64,000 bases of DNA from Lineus longissimus (lineage: Eukaryota; Nemertea; Pilidiophora; Heteronemertea; Lineidae): contig NC_088322.1 in assembly GCF_910592395.1 (NCBI RefSeq), forward strand, positions 870,001 through 934,000, given 5' to 3'. The stretch's first letter is position 1. Every line of letters begins with the position of its first letter. Under the pieces are notes generated by a model. That model did no database searches and was not told the origin of the DNA. It saw only the letters and a program-made list of their open reading frames with translations. Position numbers and translations under genes: made by a program. Shown here in pieces: positions 49,238 to 59,744 of this stretch.

Positions 49238-50887
49238 CTAAGACCTTTTACGTGATTTTACTGTTTTACGTGATTTTAAGGCTTTAACACCCCCAATTAA
49301 ACCATAAATTATGGAGCTCACAATAGCAATAACTGCTATGATCAGATGTTCAGCTAGAAAGCCAACAACTGCACCAATTGTTTTCAGGAGAAATGATACG
49401 ATAGAACCGATGATTCCCGGTAAAGCCGCAGCTGATTTCTTGGCTAGTTCTTTTAGCCATTCAGCAAACTTCTTGAGACCTTCTTTTACTTTATCTGGTA
49501 TTGATGGTTTTGGTCCTGGTTCTGGTGTAGGTCCTGGAGTTGGGTCTGGTCCTGGAGTTGGGTCTGGTCCTGGAGTTGGGTCTGGTCCTGGAGTTGGGTC
49601 TGGTCCTGGAGTTGGTTTTACAGATTTAGTGGCACCACTTAAAGCACTACTGATACTAAGACCTAGAGTTGTAAATGTCATTACAACAGCTGTTATTATG
49701 GCGCTAATAGTTACACCATATGTCTTAAAAAGTAACTTTATTCTGTCCTTCAGAGGAATAGTTGAATCTGGTTTCTTTAGAACATCAACAATTAAACGTT
49801 TAATTCTTCTAGTTTGTGACTCCCTGTCATTGTCTAACCTCCATACCTTTGACTGTTCCTCATACAATTTGTCATTTAGTTCATCTATTTGCTTTTTCAA
49901 CTCCACCGTGTCTTCAGTATCTTCTTCTACAGACTTTACATAGTCTCTTGTTAAATTATGAAGTTGATTTTCTAGTTCTTGTATTTGCATGTCCTTATCC
50001 CTCTTTACTGCAGCTAGATCATCACCAGCCTGTTTTAACCATCTAAGTTCTCTCAAGGCATTTTCAGTAAAACCCAGTGATTTAAGTTCATCATCATTAG
50101 AATCAATTAATTTATCTATTGGTTGGTTTGAACTGTTTACCTCATTAATTACTGCCTGTGTTTCAGGGGTTACTAATGTAGGTTCCCTTACTGGTGGGTC
50201 AGGTGCAATCATACCTCTAATCATGTCAACAAATCTAGTACCAAACTTAGTCTTTAATGTGCCTTCAGCATAGAAGATTCCATTATCCTTAGTTAAAGGA
50301 ATTAACTTTATCTTTTCTCCATTTTTATCAGAATATTCAAATAAATTTTTGTTTCCTCGTTTATCTTTTATCAAATCAAATTCAGAATTTCTCGGATTGT
50401 AATAAAGTTTGTTTCCATTGTAACTAATGTGTGGTGAAAGATTACTCAATTTTTTCTTGTCATAATTCCAGATTGATCCTCCCAATGCTTTATCAAGTTT
50501 ATCCTCTATTGTATCGTAACTTAACTCCTTTTCCATCAATTCAGGGACAATACCTCTTACTCTTTCTGGTGTACTGAATGAAGTTTCAGTAGTAAGATTT
50601 CCACCTCCTGTGTTGTATGTTGTGCCGTCATCTTGAAAAGTTCTATTGATTTCACCTGTATTAGGATCTATCTCATCCATTTGGATATATTCATCTCCTG
50701 TGTTGTATGTTGTGCCGTCATCTTGAAAAGTTCTATTGGTTTCACCTGTGTTGTATCTTGCGTGAATATATTGATTAATTAAATCATCCTTTCTCATTTC
50801 TAGAATTTGTTCAAAAGTTCCTGATGATGATGATGATGATTGTGAATCGTAATCATCCATTTCATAATTTTCACCTCCTTCAGCCAT
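49238..50887 (-). CDS. Coiled-coil, proline-rich, membrane-active structural protein
   Basis: 549 aa. Acidic Ser-rich start, a 90-bp-spaced duplication coding NRTFQDDGTTYNTG twice, a folded region, a coiled coil (about 280-360), a hydrophobic segment (about 385-415), the 18-bp repeat TPGPDP (49531-49613), then an amphipathic/hydrophobic C-terminus (GLKKFAEWLKELAKK, LPGIIGSIVSFLLKTIGAVVGF) with a basic end. A C-terminus of this kind recurs in Polintons and suggests membrane disruption or entry; inferred. The relic at 21900 is its diverged relative. Start TAAATAAGTAATTATGG. Confidence 0.7.
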   Translation of the reverse strand: MAEGGENYEMDDYDSQSSSSSSGTFEQILEMRKDDLINQYIHARYNTGETNRTFQDDGTTYNTGDEYIQMDEIDPNTGEINRTFQDDGTTYNTGGGNLTTETSFSTPERVRGIVPELMEKELSYDTIEDKLDKALGGSIWNYDKKKLSNLSPHISYNGNKLYYNPRNSEFDLIKDKRGNKNLFEYSDKNGEKIKLIPLTKDNGIFYAEGTLKTKFGTRFVDMIRGMIAPDPPVREPTLVTPETQAVINEVNSSNQPIDKLIDSNDDELKSLGFTENALRELRWLKQAGDDLAAVKRDKDMQIQELENQLHNLTRDYVKSVEEDTEDTVELKKQIDELNDKLYEEQSKVWRLDNDRESQTRRIKRLIVDVLKKPDSTIPLKDRIKLLFKTYGVTISAIITAVVMTFTTLGLSISSALSGATKSVKPTPGPDPTPGPDPTPGPDPTPGPDPTPGPTPEPGPKPSIPDKVKEGLKKFAEWLKELAKKSAAALPGIIGSIVSFLLKTIGAVVGFLAEHLIIAVIAIVSSIIYGLIGGVKALKSRKTVKSRKRS

Positions 50888-50897
50888 AATTACTTAT

Positions 50898-52289
50898 TTA
50901 TCTAACCATAAAAACAATCAATGTACCAACAACTGAGTAAAGCATGAATTTAATTGTTTCATGAGTATCATCCTCCTTCTCAACTTTGGTGTCAAGTTTA
51001 GTAGTAATAGGAATATTCTTTGAGGTTTCAGTTGTTTTTGGTGTATCAACATTACTCTTTGGTTTATGACTGGTCTCGAGCTTTGCTATCGGGACTTTGT
51101 CCGTCATTGATGTACCAACGCTACTCTTAACTCTTATTTTCTTAGAACTATTTCCTTCCATCAGTGGTGGTGGTAAGGTCTTTTTGTGGTTAATGTCATT
51201 CTTACCGGGTTTAGCATTTTTTGGTGCTATTAAAATGTTATTATTGTAGTTATCCAGCTTACCAATAACGAGTACCATATTTGATCCTATGACATACAAT
51301 CCTGGTGCTATTACATAATCTAGTCTTGTATGAGTGTCACTCACTGCTTTTTGATATCTTTGAATTGAAGTGGGAATATCAGGATGTTGATTAATCGAAT
51401 CCTTTAATAGTTTGTTAAATTCCTTCTGTGCATCCAATTCTGTACCCGGTACTCCAATTATTGGTGTTCTGGTCAACGCCTGAGCACCCAGAATACAGTA
51501 AACATATGTTCTTATTGTATCATTTAACCTCTCTATTCCAGGATTAGAGAAACCATTTGATTTAAATATCATGAATTGTTGATAGGTTTGACATTCATTT
51601 TGTGTAATTACATCAAATACATTCTTGTGTCTCCTGACATGATCCTTGATGAAAATATCTGGATATTTGAAATTAGCCATTCCAGCATCCCAGTCTTTAC
51701 TGAACATCGGTGGCATTCTATTTTCATGAACTTGCATGAGGAAGAAATTGATTTTAGAATCATTGATGTAATATCCGGGATCAGTTATGTTCGGGTTGTA
51801 ATCCGGTACATTCCATGACCTCCAACCACCGTTATTTTCAAACACCGAGAAATCGTACTCGTCTTTTAAACCAAATTCACTCAATAACCCTCCTAGTTTC
51901 CTATGGTTAATGTTATTGTTTGTCTCATTAAAATCACTTTCACCTGGAATTGGTATCTCTAGATTCTTCATGATCTTCAATATTTGATAGTAAACATGAA
52001 ACCTGTAAATTGACCTTAACAATGGGTCACTGTGATTCAAGTGATCGTCTATTGAAATACCACAACCTGTTGTAGCAAACCAAACAGCCATGTTAAATTG
52101 GTTCTGGTAAAACGATAATGGATTCTTTTCCAGTAGCAGACAGTCTTTCTTATTTTTCAGGCTCAAAAACCCAGGTGTTATCTTAGTTTCTTGTAGTCTG
52201 AAGAAGTTATTAGTATTAACAGTTACTTCTAAATTAAAGAAGTCATAGGTGAATTTACTTTTATGTTGATTTGCTATTGGATAATACAT
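50898..52289 (-). CDS. Conserved Polinton structural protein with C-terminal anchor
   Basis: 463 aa. FATTGCGISIDDHL (about 71-84), FSNPGIERLNDTIRTYVYCILGAQALTRTPIIG (middle), YNNNILIAP, then a Ser/Thr/Lys-rich linker and a C-terminal transmembrane helix (about 446-461). Family function is unknown; from memory it is conserved across Polintons, and I infer a virion role. Starts at AAATTAAATG, next to the right TIR. A decayed relative fills 22.3-25.1 kb. A hairpin pair (51078-51102) encodes part of the linker. Confidence 0.75.
   Translation of the reverse strand: MYYPIANQHKSKFTYDFFNLEVTVNTNNFFRLQETKITPGFLSLKNKKDCLLLEKNPLSFYQNQFNMAVWFATTGCGISIDDHLNHSDPLLRSIYRFHVYYQILKIMKNLEIPIPGESDFNETNNNINHRKLGGLLSEFGLKDEYDFSVFENNGGWRSWNVPDYNPNITDPGYYINDSKINFFLMQVHENRMPPMFSKDWDAGMANFKYPDIFIKDHVRRHKNVFDVITQNECQTYQQFMIFKSNGFSNPGIERLNDTIRTYVYCILGAQALTRTPIIGVPGTELDAQKEFNKLLKDSINQHPDIPTSIQRYQKAVSDTHTRLDYVIAPGLYVIGSNMVLVIGKLDNYNNNILIAPKNAKPGKNDINHKKTLPPPLMEGNSSKKIRVKSSVGTSMTDKVPIAKLETSHKPKSNVDTPKTTETSKNIPITTKLDTKVEKEDDTHETIKFMLYSVVGTLIVFMVR
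51078..51102. repeat. Double mini-hairpin in 463-aa gene
   Basis: GAGCTTTGCTA-TCG-GGACTTTGTCC. The first stem has one broken pair. Confidence 0.8.
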
Positions 52290-52361
52290 TTAATTTCCTT
52301 GAAATTTTTCCTTGAATTTTGGATAATGAAGACAGTAAAAAGACCATTTATTTTAATGGAA

Positions 52362-52560
52362 TAACCCATTGAACTCTAGTATTCCCTTACCATTTCACTG
52401 CAACGCTTCACTGACCATTTCATGAATGATAGAATATATGTATTGTGGTGTCTGGTTCTTAGGGGTTTCTAAGCTAATTTGAGACAAAAAGGCCTGTAAG
52501 GGCTTTTGTCAAAATAGCTTAGAATTACCTACATTCCTACCACCACAATACATATATTCT
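52362..52560 (-). repeat. Polinton right TIR
   Basis: 199 bp, inverted copy of 33984-34182 with one difference. The first gene starts about 70 bp inside it. Confidence 0.97.
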
Positions 52561-52566
52561 CACGGT

Positions 52567-53149
52567 GTTTCCCATAAACGATGATTACGACATCGCATCG
52601 AGAGGCCTTACACAGAATTTTGTCACATTCATGGCATTGGCTGAGCTTCCGAAAGTTGCGTTCAACAGTAAAATTCAAAATGTAAGGCGAGATTCTATTT
52701 TTCTTTTTATTCGTCGCCTTGTACTGCACATGTACGTGCATGGCGATGGACCGCATGTTCGAACCGTATGCGCTCGTAATAGACCACTTGCTAAAGTCAG
52801 CCGACAGTTAATTCAACTAGCATATACCCGTGGCGCGGGCTGTTCGAGGTATAAAAATCGGATTGTGTGGGTGCTGGTATGTTGTGGGTTTGGTGAAAAT
52901 GGGGTGCTGGTTTGTGAGTAAAATCTCCGGGCGTTATCTATATTTACGTCAATGGCGACAGTGGTATATTGATATTGATAGATGATATGTTACTCAGAGT
53001 CATAAAATTTCCACTGTTTTTCTGTGTAAAATGTCTCCAGTGTTGTTGTTGTTGCTAACAGTAAACTATGATGCGGCCTTACTGGAATCCCCTACTTACT
53101 TATACTTCTAACAACAACAACAAACAACTACTGCAACTACCAACTGGAA
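52567..53149. other. Right flank of Polinton
   Basis: One unrecognised plus ORF (52565-52921). A hairpin of TTGTTGTTG/CAACAACAA type spans 53040-53125. No gene supported. Confidence 0.4.
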
Positions 53150-53182
53150 GACATTTTTTCCTGCACCTTAGAGGCATAGTCG
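53150..53182 (-). repeat. Inverted repeat arm
   Basis: Complement of 55832-55863 (GACTATGCCTCTAAGGTGCAGG then AAAAAATG). It brackets the satellite region and may be one end of an unrecognised element of about 2.7 kb. Confidence 0.6.
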
Positions 53183-54430
53183 ATTAATATTCATTCTAAT
53201 TTATATTCATGACGTCATTCTCAATTTTCATTGGTTCTTCCAAATAAGGCTCGACGAATGAGCATCGATGATAAGTCTTCCGGCAACAAAAACACGTGCT
53301 TAGCGCAATGACAGTTCAGAAACATTTAGTACAGGGTAAACCATAATGAATGTAACAAAATGAATGTTTTGGATTGTATATTATGGTCCATATATCATGG
53401 TCCATTGGTCCAGGGCCATGATGAGGGGGGCACACCCCTCTTTTCCCAAATCTGCATAGAAAACATGAGGTCTCAGGGAGGAGGGGGGGGGCAGTTCTCA
53501 GCCCACACTATTATTGCAGGGCTTTGTACAGCCCTTCGAGTATAATACGCGGGGGGGGGGGGGCTGGTGATGCGAGTGGCGATGTGATGATCAATTCTGT
53601 TTTGGATGGACAAATAATTGCAAAACTTGCCCTTTCAATTAGTTGAACAGGACGTCATCATAGGCTACATGTTGCCAGTAGGCATAATGTGGAAGAGAAG
53701 TGATATAAAATAAGTATGTAGCCTAGGCCTGCCCTAGGCCTAGCCTAGCTATAAGCCTAAACATGAGATTTTCTCCGCTAGGCCTACATGTAGCCTACCT
53801 ATCTGGCTGTAACATGCACATCATCATGACAATTGTCATAGCCAGCCTCCCTACACTGCAGTAAGTAGTCATCATACATACAGATGTCACACAGGACCAC
53901 AGGCATGTACATCATGTACACGGTCTATACTACATACTTTTCTGACTTGTATGTTGGCCGAAATGATGTTCTAGTGCTTCGTGCCACACACTGAACTTGC
54001 ATGCATTGGCAATTTCATACGACCGTATGACCTCCTTCATTGGATCTTTATCTTTAGAATACTCATGAACTTGAATAAGACCATGATATAAAGAAATATC
54101 CAATGTACTCTCTACTATACAACAGTAGAGCATTTCACTGTTGTCGATATCGCATTAAACAGTGAACATTCTACTGTGTGTTTGCTTTTGCGCACATTCT
54201 CTGCGCAACGAAGAATACCATTGAATATTCTGGAATACTGTTGAATGACCACGTGTTTTTAATTTGTACTATATATACAGTTTTTGACTGTAGCCAAATA
54301 GATGATCAATCAATATATTGAAATTTTGACTCTTTAATTTCATTTTAGCAGTGAGGATGGGCGGCTACAGGCGGTATCATTTCCAACAACATGTCACATT
54401 AAGAGACCTTTTTCCCCTATGTGCCAGGAG
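53183..54430. other. Intergenic with G-runs and AGGCCT words
   Basis: Poly-G tracts near 53487 and 53551, many TAGGCCTA-like words at 53720-53810. No gene supported. Confidence 0.4.
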
Positions 54431-55565
54431 TATGAGGGGTTGGGGCGGTTAGGTTCTCTCATTCCCAGCCGCCAGTCACAATCTGGTAATTTTTTGTCTC
54501 AAGTGTGAATTTTGGCAATGATCATGGGTCGGGGTCCTATCATTCACAGCCACGAGTCACAATCTGGTAACTTTTTGTCTCACATATAAAGTTTGGCAGT
54601 GATCATGGGTCGGGGTCCTATCATTCACAGCCACGAGTCACAATCTGGTAACTTTTTGTCTCACATATAAAGTTTGGCAGTGATCATGGGTCGGGGTCCC
54701 ATCATTCACAGCCACGAGTCACAATCTGGTAACTTTTTGTCTCACGTATGAAGTTTGGCAGTGATCATGGGTCGGGGTCCTATCATTCACAGCCACGAGT
54801 CACAATCTGGTAACTTTTTATCTCGCATATTTAAGTTTGGCAGTGGTCATGGGTTGGGGTCCTATCATTCACAGCCACGAGTTACAATCTGGTTACTTTT
54901 TGTCTCACATATTTAAGTTTGGCAGTGGTCACGGGTAGGGGTCCCATCATTCCCAGCCGTAAGTCACAATCAGGTAACTTTTTGTCTCACATATAAAGTT
55001 TGGCAGTGATCAGGGGTCGGGGTCCTATCATTCACAGCCACGAGTCACAATCTGGTAAGTTTTTGTCTCACGTATGAAGTTTGGCAGTGATCATGGGTTG
55101 GGGTCCTATCATTCACAGCCACGAGTCACAATCTGGTAACTTTTTGTCTCACATATTTAAGTTTGGCAGTGGTCACGGGTCGGGGTCCCATCATTCCTAG
55201 CCGTAAGTCACAATCAGGTAACTTTTTGTCTCACATATAAAGTTTGGCAGTGATCAGGGGTCGGGGTCCTATCATTCACAGCCACGGGTCACAATCTGGT
55301 AACTTTTTGTCTCACGTATGAAGTTTGGCAGTGATCATGGGTCGGGGTCCTATCATTCACAGCCACAAGTCACAATCTGGTTACATTTTGTCTCACATAT
55401 AAAATTTGGCAGTGGTCATGGGTCGGGGTCCCATCATTCCCAGCCGTAAGTCACAATCGGGTAACTTTTTGTCTCACATATAAAGTTTGGCAGTGATCAG
55501 GGGTCGGGGTCCTATCATTCACAGCCACAAGTCACAATCTGGTAACTTTTTGTCTCACGTATGGC
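54431..55565. repeat. 81-bp satellite array, ~14 monomers
   Basis: Monomer of 81-82 bp anchored on GTTTGGCAGTGATCATGGGTC at 54510, 54591, 54672, 54753, 54835, 54917, 54998, 55079, 55161, 55242, 55323, 55404 and 55485, with a decayed first unit. From 54917 a variant monomer (CCCAGCCGTAAGTCACAATC) returns every third unit (54917, 55161, 55404), giving a 243-bp higher-order repeat. Confidence 0.95.
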
Positions 55566-55821
55566 CATGGGCCCACTCATTGTTAGTTCAAGAAGCGGAT
55601 AATAGACGGCGAAAGCATCTGGCCAACTGTGAACTGGCTACTGTGTAAGCGGAAAATGGAGACAGTGAAAAGTTCACTGTTTTGTGCGGTGCATGCTCTG
55701 AAATATCATGATCCCAATAGGCCTGCCACTGAGGCTGAATGACAGGCTCTTCCGCCATTTTGAACTCCCGCGAAAAATGTGACAGATAAACAGTGCCACG
55801 TGTGTATCTATTTTTATAACT

Positions 55822-56275
55822 ATGTCACGTGACTATGCCTCTAAGGTGCAGGAAAAAATGCCTACCGTGATCATGAAAACTGGACTACAAAATGCATGAT
55901 ATTGTCGCAATGACTTTATTCAAAGTACTCAAACATACCTATTAACCTCCCTTGTGTAAAACTACATATTGTCAGTTGATAATGGATGTCAGCAGAGGTA
56001 AAACCAGGCTTATTAAGGCGTTCAACGCTTAGTGCAACTCGTCAATAGTGATGTCACGTGACTATGCCTCTAAGGTGCAGGAAAAAATGCCTACCGTGAT
56101 CATGAAAACTGGACTACAAAATGCACGATATTGTCGAAATGACTTTATTCAAAGTACTCAAACATACCTATTAACCTCCCTTGTGTAAAACTACATATTG
56201 TCAGTTGATAATGGATGTCAGCAGAGGTAAAACCAGGCTTATTAAGGCGTTCAACGCTAAGTGAAACTCGTCAAT
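55822..56275 (+). repeat. 229-bp tandem duplication
   Basis: ATGTCACGTGACTATGCCTC at 55822 and again at 56051, the two copies nearly identical throughout. Each starts with the 53150 inverted-repeat sequence, so the duplication contains one end of that unit. Confidence 0.9.
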
Positions 56276-56499
56276 TATAATAGTAGATGAAATGGTTCCA
56301 AGTTATTGTTTACCTTCGATGTATTGTACTCGCCTGGGCCTAGGCCTAATTTTGCAGGCCAGGTGGCTAATGTGGATGCGTACACAGTATACAGCATGGA
56401 AATAACTGTGAATATTGTTTGGTTTTTTTGGGGGGGGGGGGGTCGGGTAAGGTGAATGTGAACTGTTTGATAAAATGTGTTGTCCTACAGCATTCATGT

Positions 56500-58091
56500 A
56501 TGGTGGTACAGAAGCTTTTATCCAGGTATTTGACCAGAAATGGAAGATTCCACAGTTGAGACTTTGGGTTGCCAGTCTCTGTACAAGACTTAAAGGACCA
56601 AGCCGGTAGGGATTTCCGACGATGGGTGGACAATATCCCTGGAGATGAGAGGGCGCAGTTGGAAATGTCTCGACCTCGGCGTTTGGATTTCAGAGCCTCT
56701 CCGCACTGGCTTGAACGTTTTATGAAAAGGTGAGGGGAAATGTCAAGAAAATGAACATCAAGTGCACCACTGACTGAAATGTGAATAAACAGTGCAATGT
56801 TACATTTTACTTCTACTTATGGGTGTAATTGAAAACAACAACCTCACTGATTCATGATATTCTACCGCGTAGCCATACGTTAACCATTAGTATGACTAGT
56901 GATGGACAAATCGATAATCAACGGTATTCATGTTTTTTGGATACCATTATCCGGCTTCTTACCATTATGCGGCATTTCCTTTTTTCTTTGAAACTGATCA
57001 TTTCATATTTCAGACATCGCATCAGTTATAGAAGATGCACAAGGGATTCTAAGAAAATTCATTAAAGCGCTGCTCAGCTGGTAGCTGACTTTCGGGATGT
57101 TATTCAACGAGGAGTGGAAGAGAGGAACAATTCTGAACGACACCTATTTAACATGAACCAGACATGTGTGCGATGATTTTCCCCCTACTTGTTCGTTTGA
57201 TAACACAGGTAACCGCGACGTCGACATAAAAATATCGAGAGGAAACCCGAAGGAAGGATGCACAGTCACCCTTTTAATTGCGGCTAATGGGAACAAAGGC
57301 CTAGCTGAAGTGAACTTCCCTCGACTGGTTGAACATGGGGCAGTCGTAGCTGAACTTAGGGAGCATGCACCGGAGAATGTACGGGTGAGTGTGGCTTGGA
57401 CTACCATGTGCAATGACGAATACCGTATGATTAATATCGTATTCCTTACATGATGTCCAACGAATATCGTGTAAACAATAGCTGACCCAATATTGTTCAC
57501 AACTGTATCGACCTATACCCGCGCTGAGCGCATAAACTTGTTTTGCTTTCTCCCATTCTTCATCACAAGCGTTGGGTTATAAAAAGTTTCAATTTCATTC
57601 CAGGTAACTTCAAATCCAAATGGATGGGCACGAATTGATTCATTGATTCAATGGACAGAAACTGTACTGGTTGGATTTGTTAATGATGAGGAAGAATTCC
57701 TCCTTTTTGTGGATAGATACCCGGCCCACCTATTCCAGGAGGCTGTTGGGGACCTTTGTGGACGTATGGACTATGTGCCAGGGGGTTGTACATCGCTCGT
57801 GCAACCCCTTGACCTGACAATCATGTATGCATTTAAATGCAGATTAAGGGCAATATGGAAAGCCTGGAAAGTGGGCAATACAGAAGAGGATGGGACCTGC
57901 GCATGCCCACCAATTTCCCGTCTAGAGGTCCTCCGTGTGATAGGCCATGCTTGGGGTCGAATTACGGAGGAAGCAGTTCGCCTTGCCTGACAAGCGAGCA
58001 GATTAGTACAAAATAATGATGTAAAAATAGACATCAATGATCTAGTTGTTGAAGAGGAAGAAAAGGGGAGGGTCTCGAGTTTTGAGTATTA
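56500..58091 (+). pseudogene. pogo-like transposase gene, copy 2
   Basis: Exon with GDERAQLEMSRPRRLDFRASPHWLERFMKR (CENP-B-type HTH) ends at donor AAAAG|GTGAGG (about 56731). The next begins after TTTCAG at 57013 with HRISYRRCT, continuing the motif. A DDE part follows: ISRGNPKEGCTVT (57230), intron about 57387-57603, then NPNGWARIDS, FLLFVDRYPAH, GGCTSLVQPLD, WGRITEEAV. Two catalytic Asp regions are visible; the first is missing or lost near 57170. A TGA follows RLA (57988-57990), yet an acidic tail stays open beyond it to about 58091. Related to copy 1 but diverged. Confidence 0.7.
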
Positions 58092-59099
58092 AATATTCTT
58101 TTCTTGCGAACATGCGTCTTTTTCTGTGTTTTGTCAACGGTACTTGTGTCACAATAAGAGTTGATAATTGTCCTAAGTCTGTTGATGTTGGCGATTTCAA
58201 CACAATTCCGTGACATTTGACTGGTGCCATGGAACGTGTGCCCTTAACACATGTCTAATTCTAACCACGAATATTTATGGTACACCCTATACCCTGACAG
58301 CCACATTCATACAGCCAGGCCGACAAAAAGGCCTACATGAAATGACACGGTTAGACCGCCTCAGCCAGTGTAAAGAAACATTGAAACTGATGAGTCGGTC
58401 CACTGACAATAGCAAACATCCAATACAGTGTCGTCACAGTAAAGCACGCCAATTGTATGACACAATAGGCCTTCACCGGGTGCGACGGCGATCTTCCAAT
58501 GACACCAAACCGCAATACTCGTATGTAATACCTCGAGCTGTTCCATTGAAATCACCTACTCCTTGTACTGGTCTATAAAACTTGGGAATTATCGATCGGG
58601 TTGAGGCCGAGATAAGTGGGATTTTCCCGTACATTGCAGACATACTCTAATCAAGCTGTCACAAATCAACTTGTATTTTCTTTGGGACACTCTGTATTGT
58701 GGTCCTTTTTATTATCTTCTTGAGGTTTTCGCTATCACGTGTCTCTCTTGGCTCTTAGCCAACTTCCGCCCACGGAAGCCATTTTTCTGAACTATCTTCT
58801 TGTGAAGATTGCTTCTGTTGTAACCTTAATCAATCAAATATTGTATCAAAACCCGAATATAAGTGCAGGAGAGGGTTTTCGCAACGTTCTGTAAGTAATT
58901 TCATGTGTAAATTCTATATAACTATGTCATTATTTGGGCACAAAGTTGTGCATGTTTCCAATCTGTTTAGTTCAGTTGTATAACGCCAGGTGGCGACTTC
59001 GTACGGTCAAGTTGTGGTTAACAGTACTAGTATCATCATTTTCATGCATCTTTTGCTCATTACTTATGAGTCTTGTATTTGTATCTTTCCAGAAACGAG
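58092..59099. other. Intergenic with dispersed repeat
   Basis: 58560-58632 is the inverted counterpart of 33826-33895. Otherwise nothing recognised. Confidence 0.5.
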
Positions 59100-59294
59100 T
59101 TAGTACCTTATTAAATCATATAAGATGTTGAAAGCATATTGGAAGAATCGTATCTGCATTTTCGACCTGCGTGATCCCCTTAACTCCTTAAGGACATTAA
59201 TGGGAATGCGATTCCATAGAGCTATACCGAACCAGTTGCCCCAGTCCAATAGGCAATCTGAGCGGAATTTTATCACTGGAGATAGAAACTCCAA
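59100..59294 (-). pseudogene. LINE ORF2 C-terminal remnant
   Basis: Minus strand GIALWNRIPINVLKELRG followed by a basic helical stretch, the pattern (LWN.LP......) at the end of many non-LTR retrotransposon ORF2 proteins. Short and isolated. Confidence 0.45.
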
Positions 59295-59744
59295 CGTCCT
59301 ATAATGAATTGATATCGCCTACATGGATATTGGATCTAGCATAATCTGTGTTCGAGTTAGTACTGGTGAGAATTCACGATATGCAAAAACTGACCGACCG
59401 ATCACGATAACATATCTGTATTGGTTGCATCAAGACTTAGCGGGAAATCATCTCTAACGCCAAACGCCCAACCAAGACGCAAAAAGGGCACGAGTTATGT
59501 CGAATGAAACAAGCATTTAAAAGCAAATGGTGTATGCCAGACACCCGCTGATCAGATGATGATTTCAGCACTCAAACTATTCGTACCCGCTAACATATGT
59601 ATTTGCTAACTTAAACCATTCAAATTTATTTTAATTTCAATTTAATTCCGCAAGCAATATTATGGGTGACCTCCTATGCTGAACACGTAAATACATTTTT
59701 TTTACCATTTTGGTTCGCATTTTTGGATGCAGCCATTTTGTGTT

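Larger units (their letters stand above)
33984..52560. mobile_element. Intact Maverick/Polinton virus-like transposon
   Basis: 18,577 bp, bounded by 199-bp inverted repeats starting AGAATATATG and a 6-bp target duplication CACGGT (33978-33983, 52561-52566), the duplication size of Maverick/Polinton elements. It encodes protein-primed PolB, chromodomain integrase, packaging ATPase, double-jelly-roll major capsid and penton-like minor capsid proteins, plus ten accessory proteins. All genes but the minor capsid gene are uninterrupted. Left-arm genes run mainly plus and right-arm genes mainly minus. Coding sequence is much denser and more AT-rich than the flanks. It could be called an adintovirus-like provirus; terms overlap. 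Confidence 0.97.

Noticed and set aside
49311-49943. 210-codon plus-strand ORF with GSGPGV repeats
   Set aside because: Antisense of the TPGPDP-coding repeat and coiled coil of the 549-aa gene.
54431-55565. CRISPR or tandem regulatory array
   Set aside because: Contiguous 81-bp monomers without spacers: a satellite.
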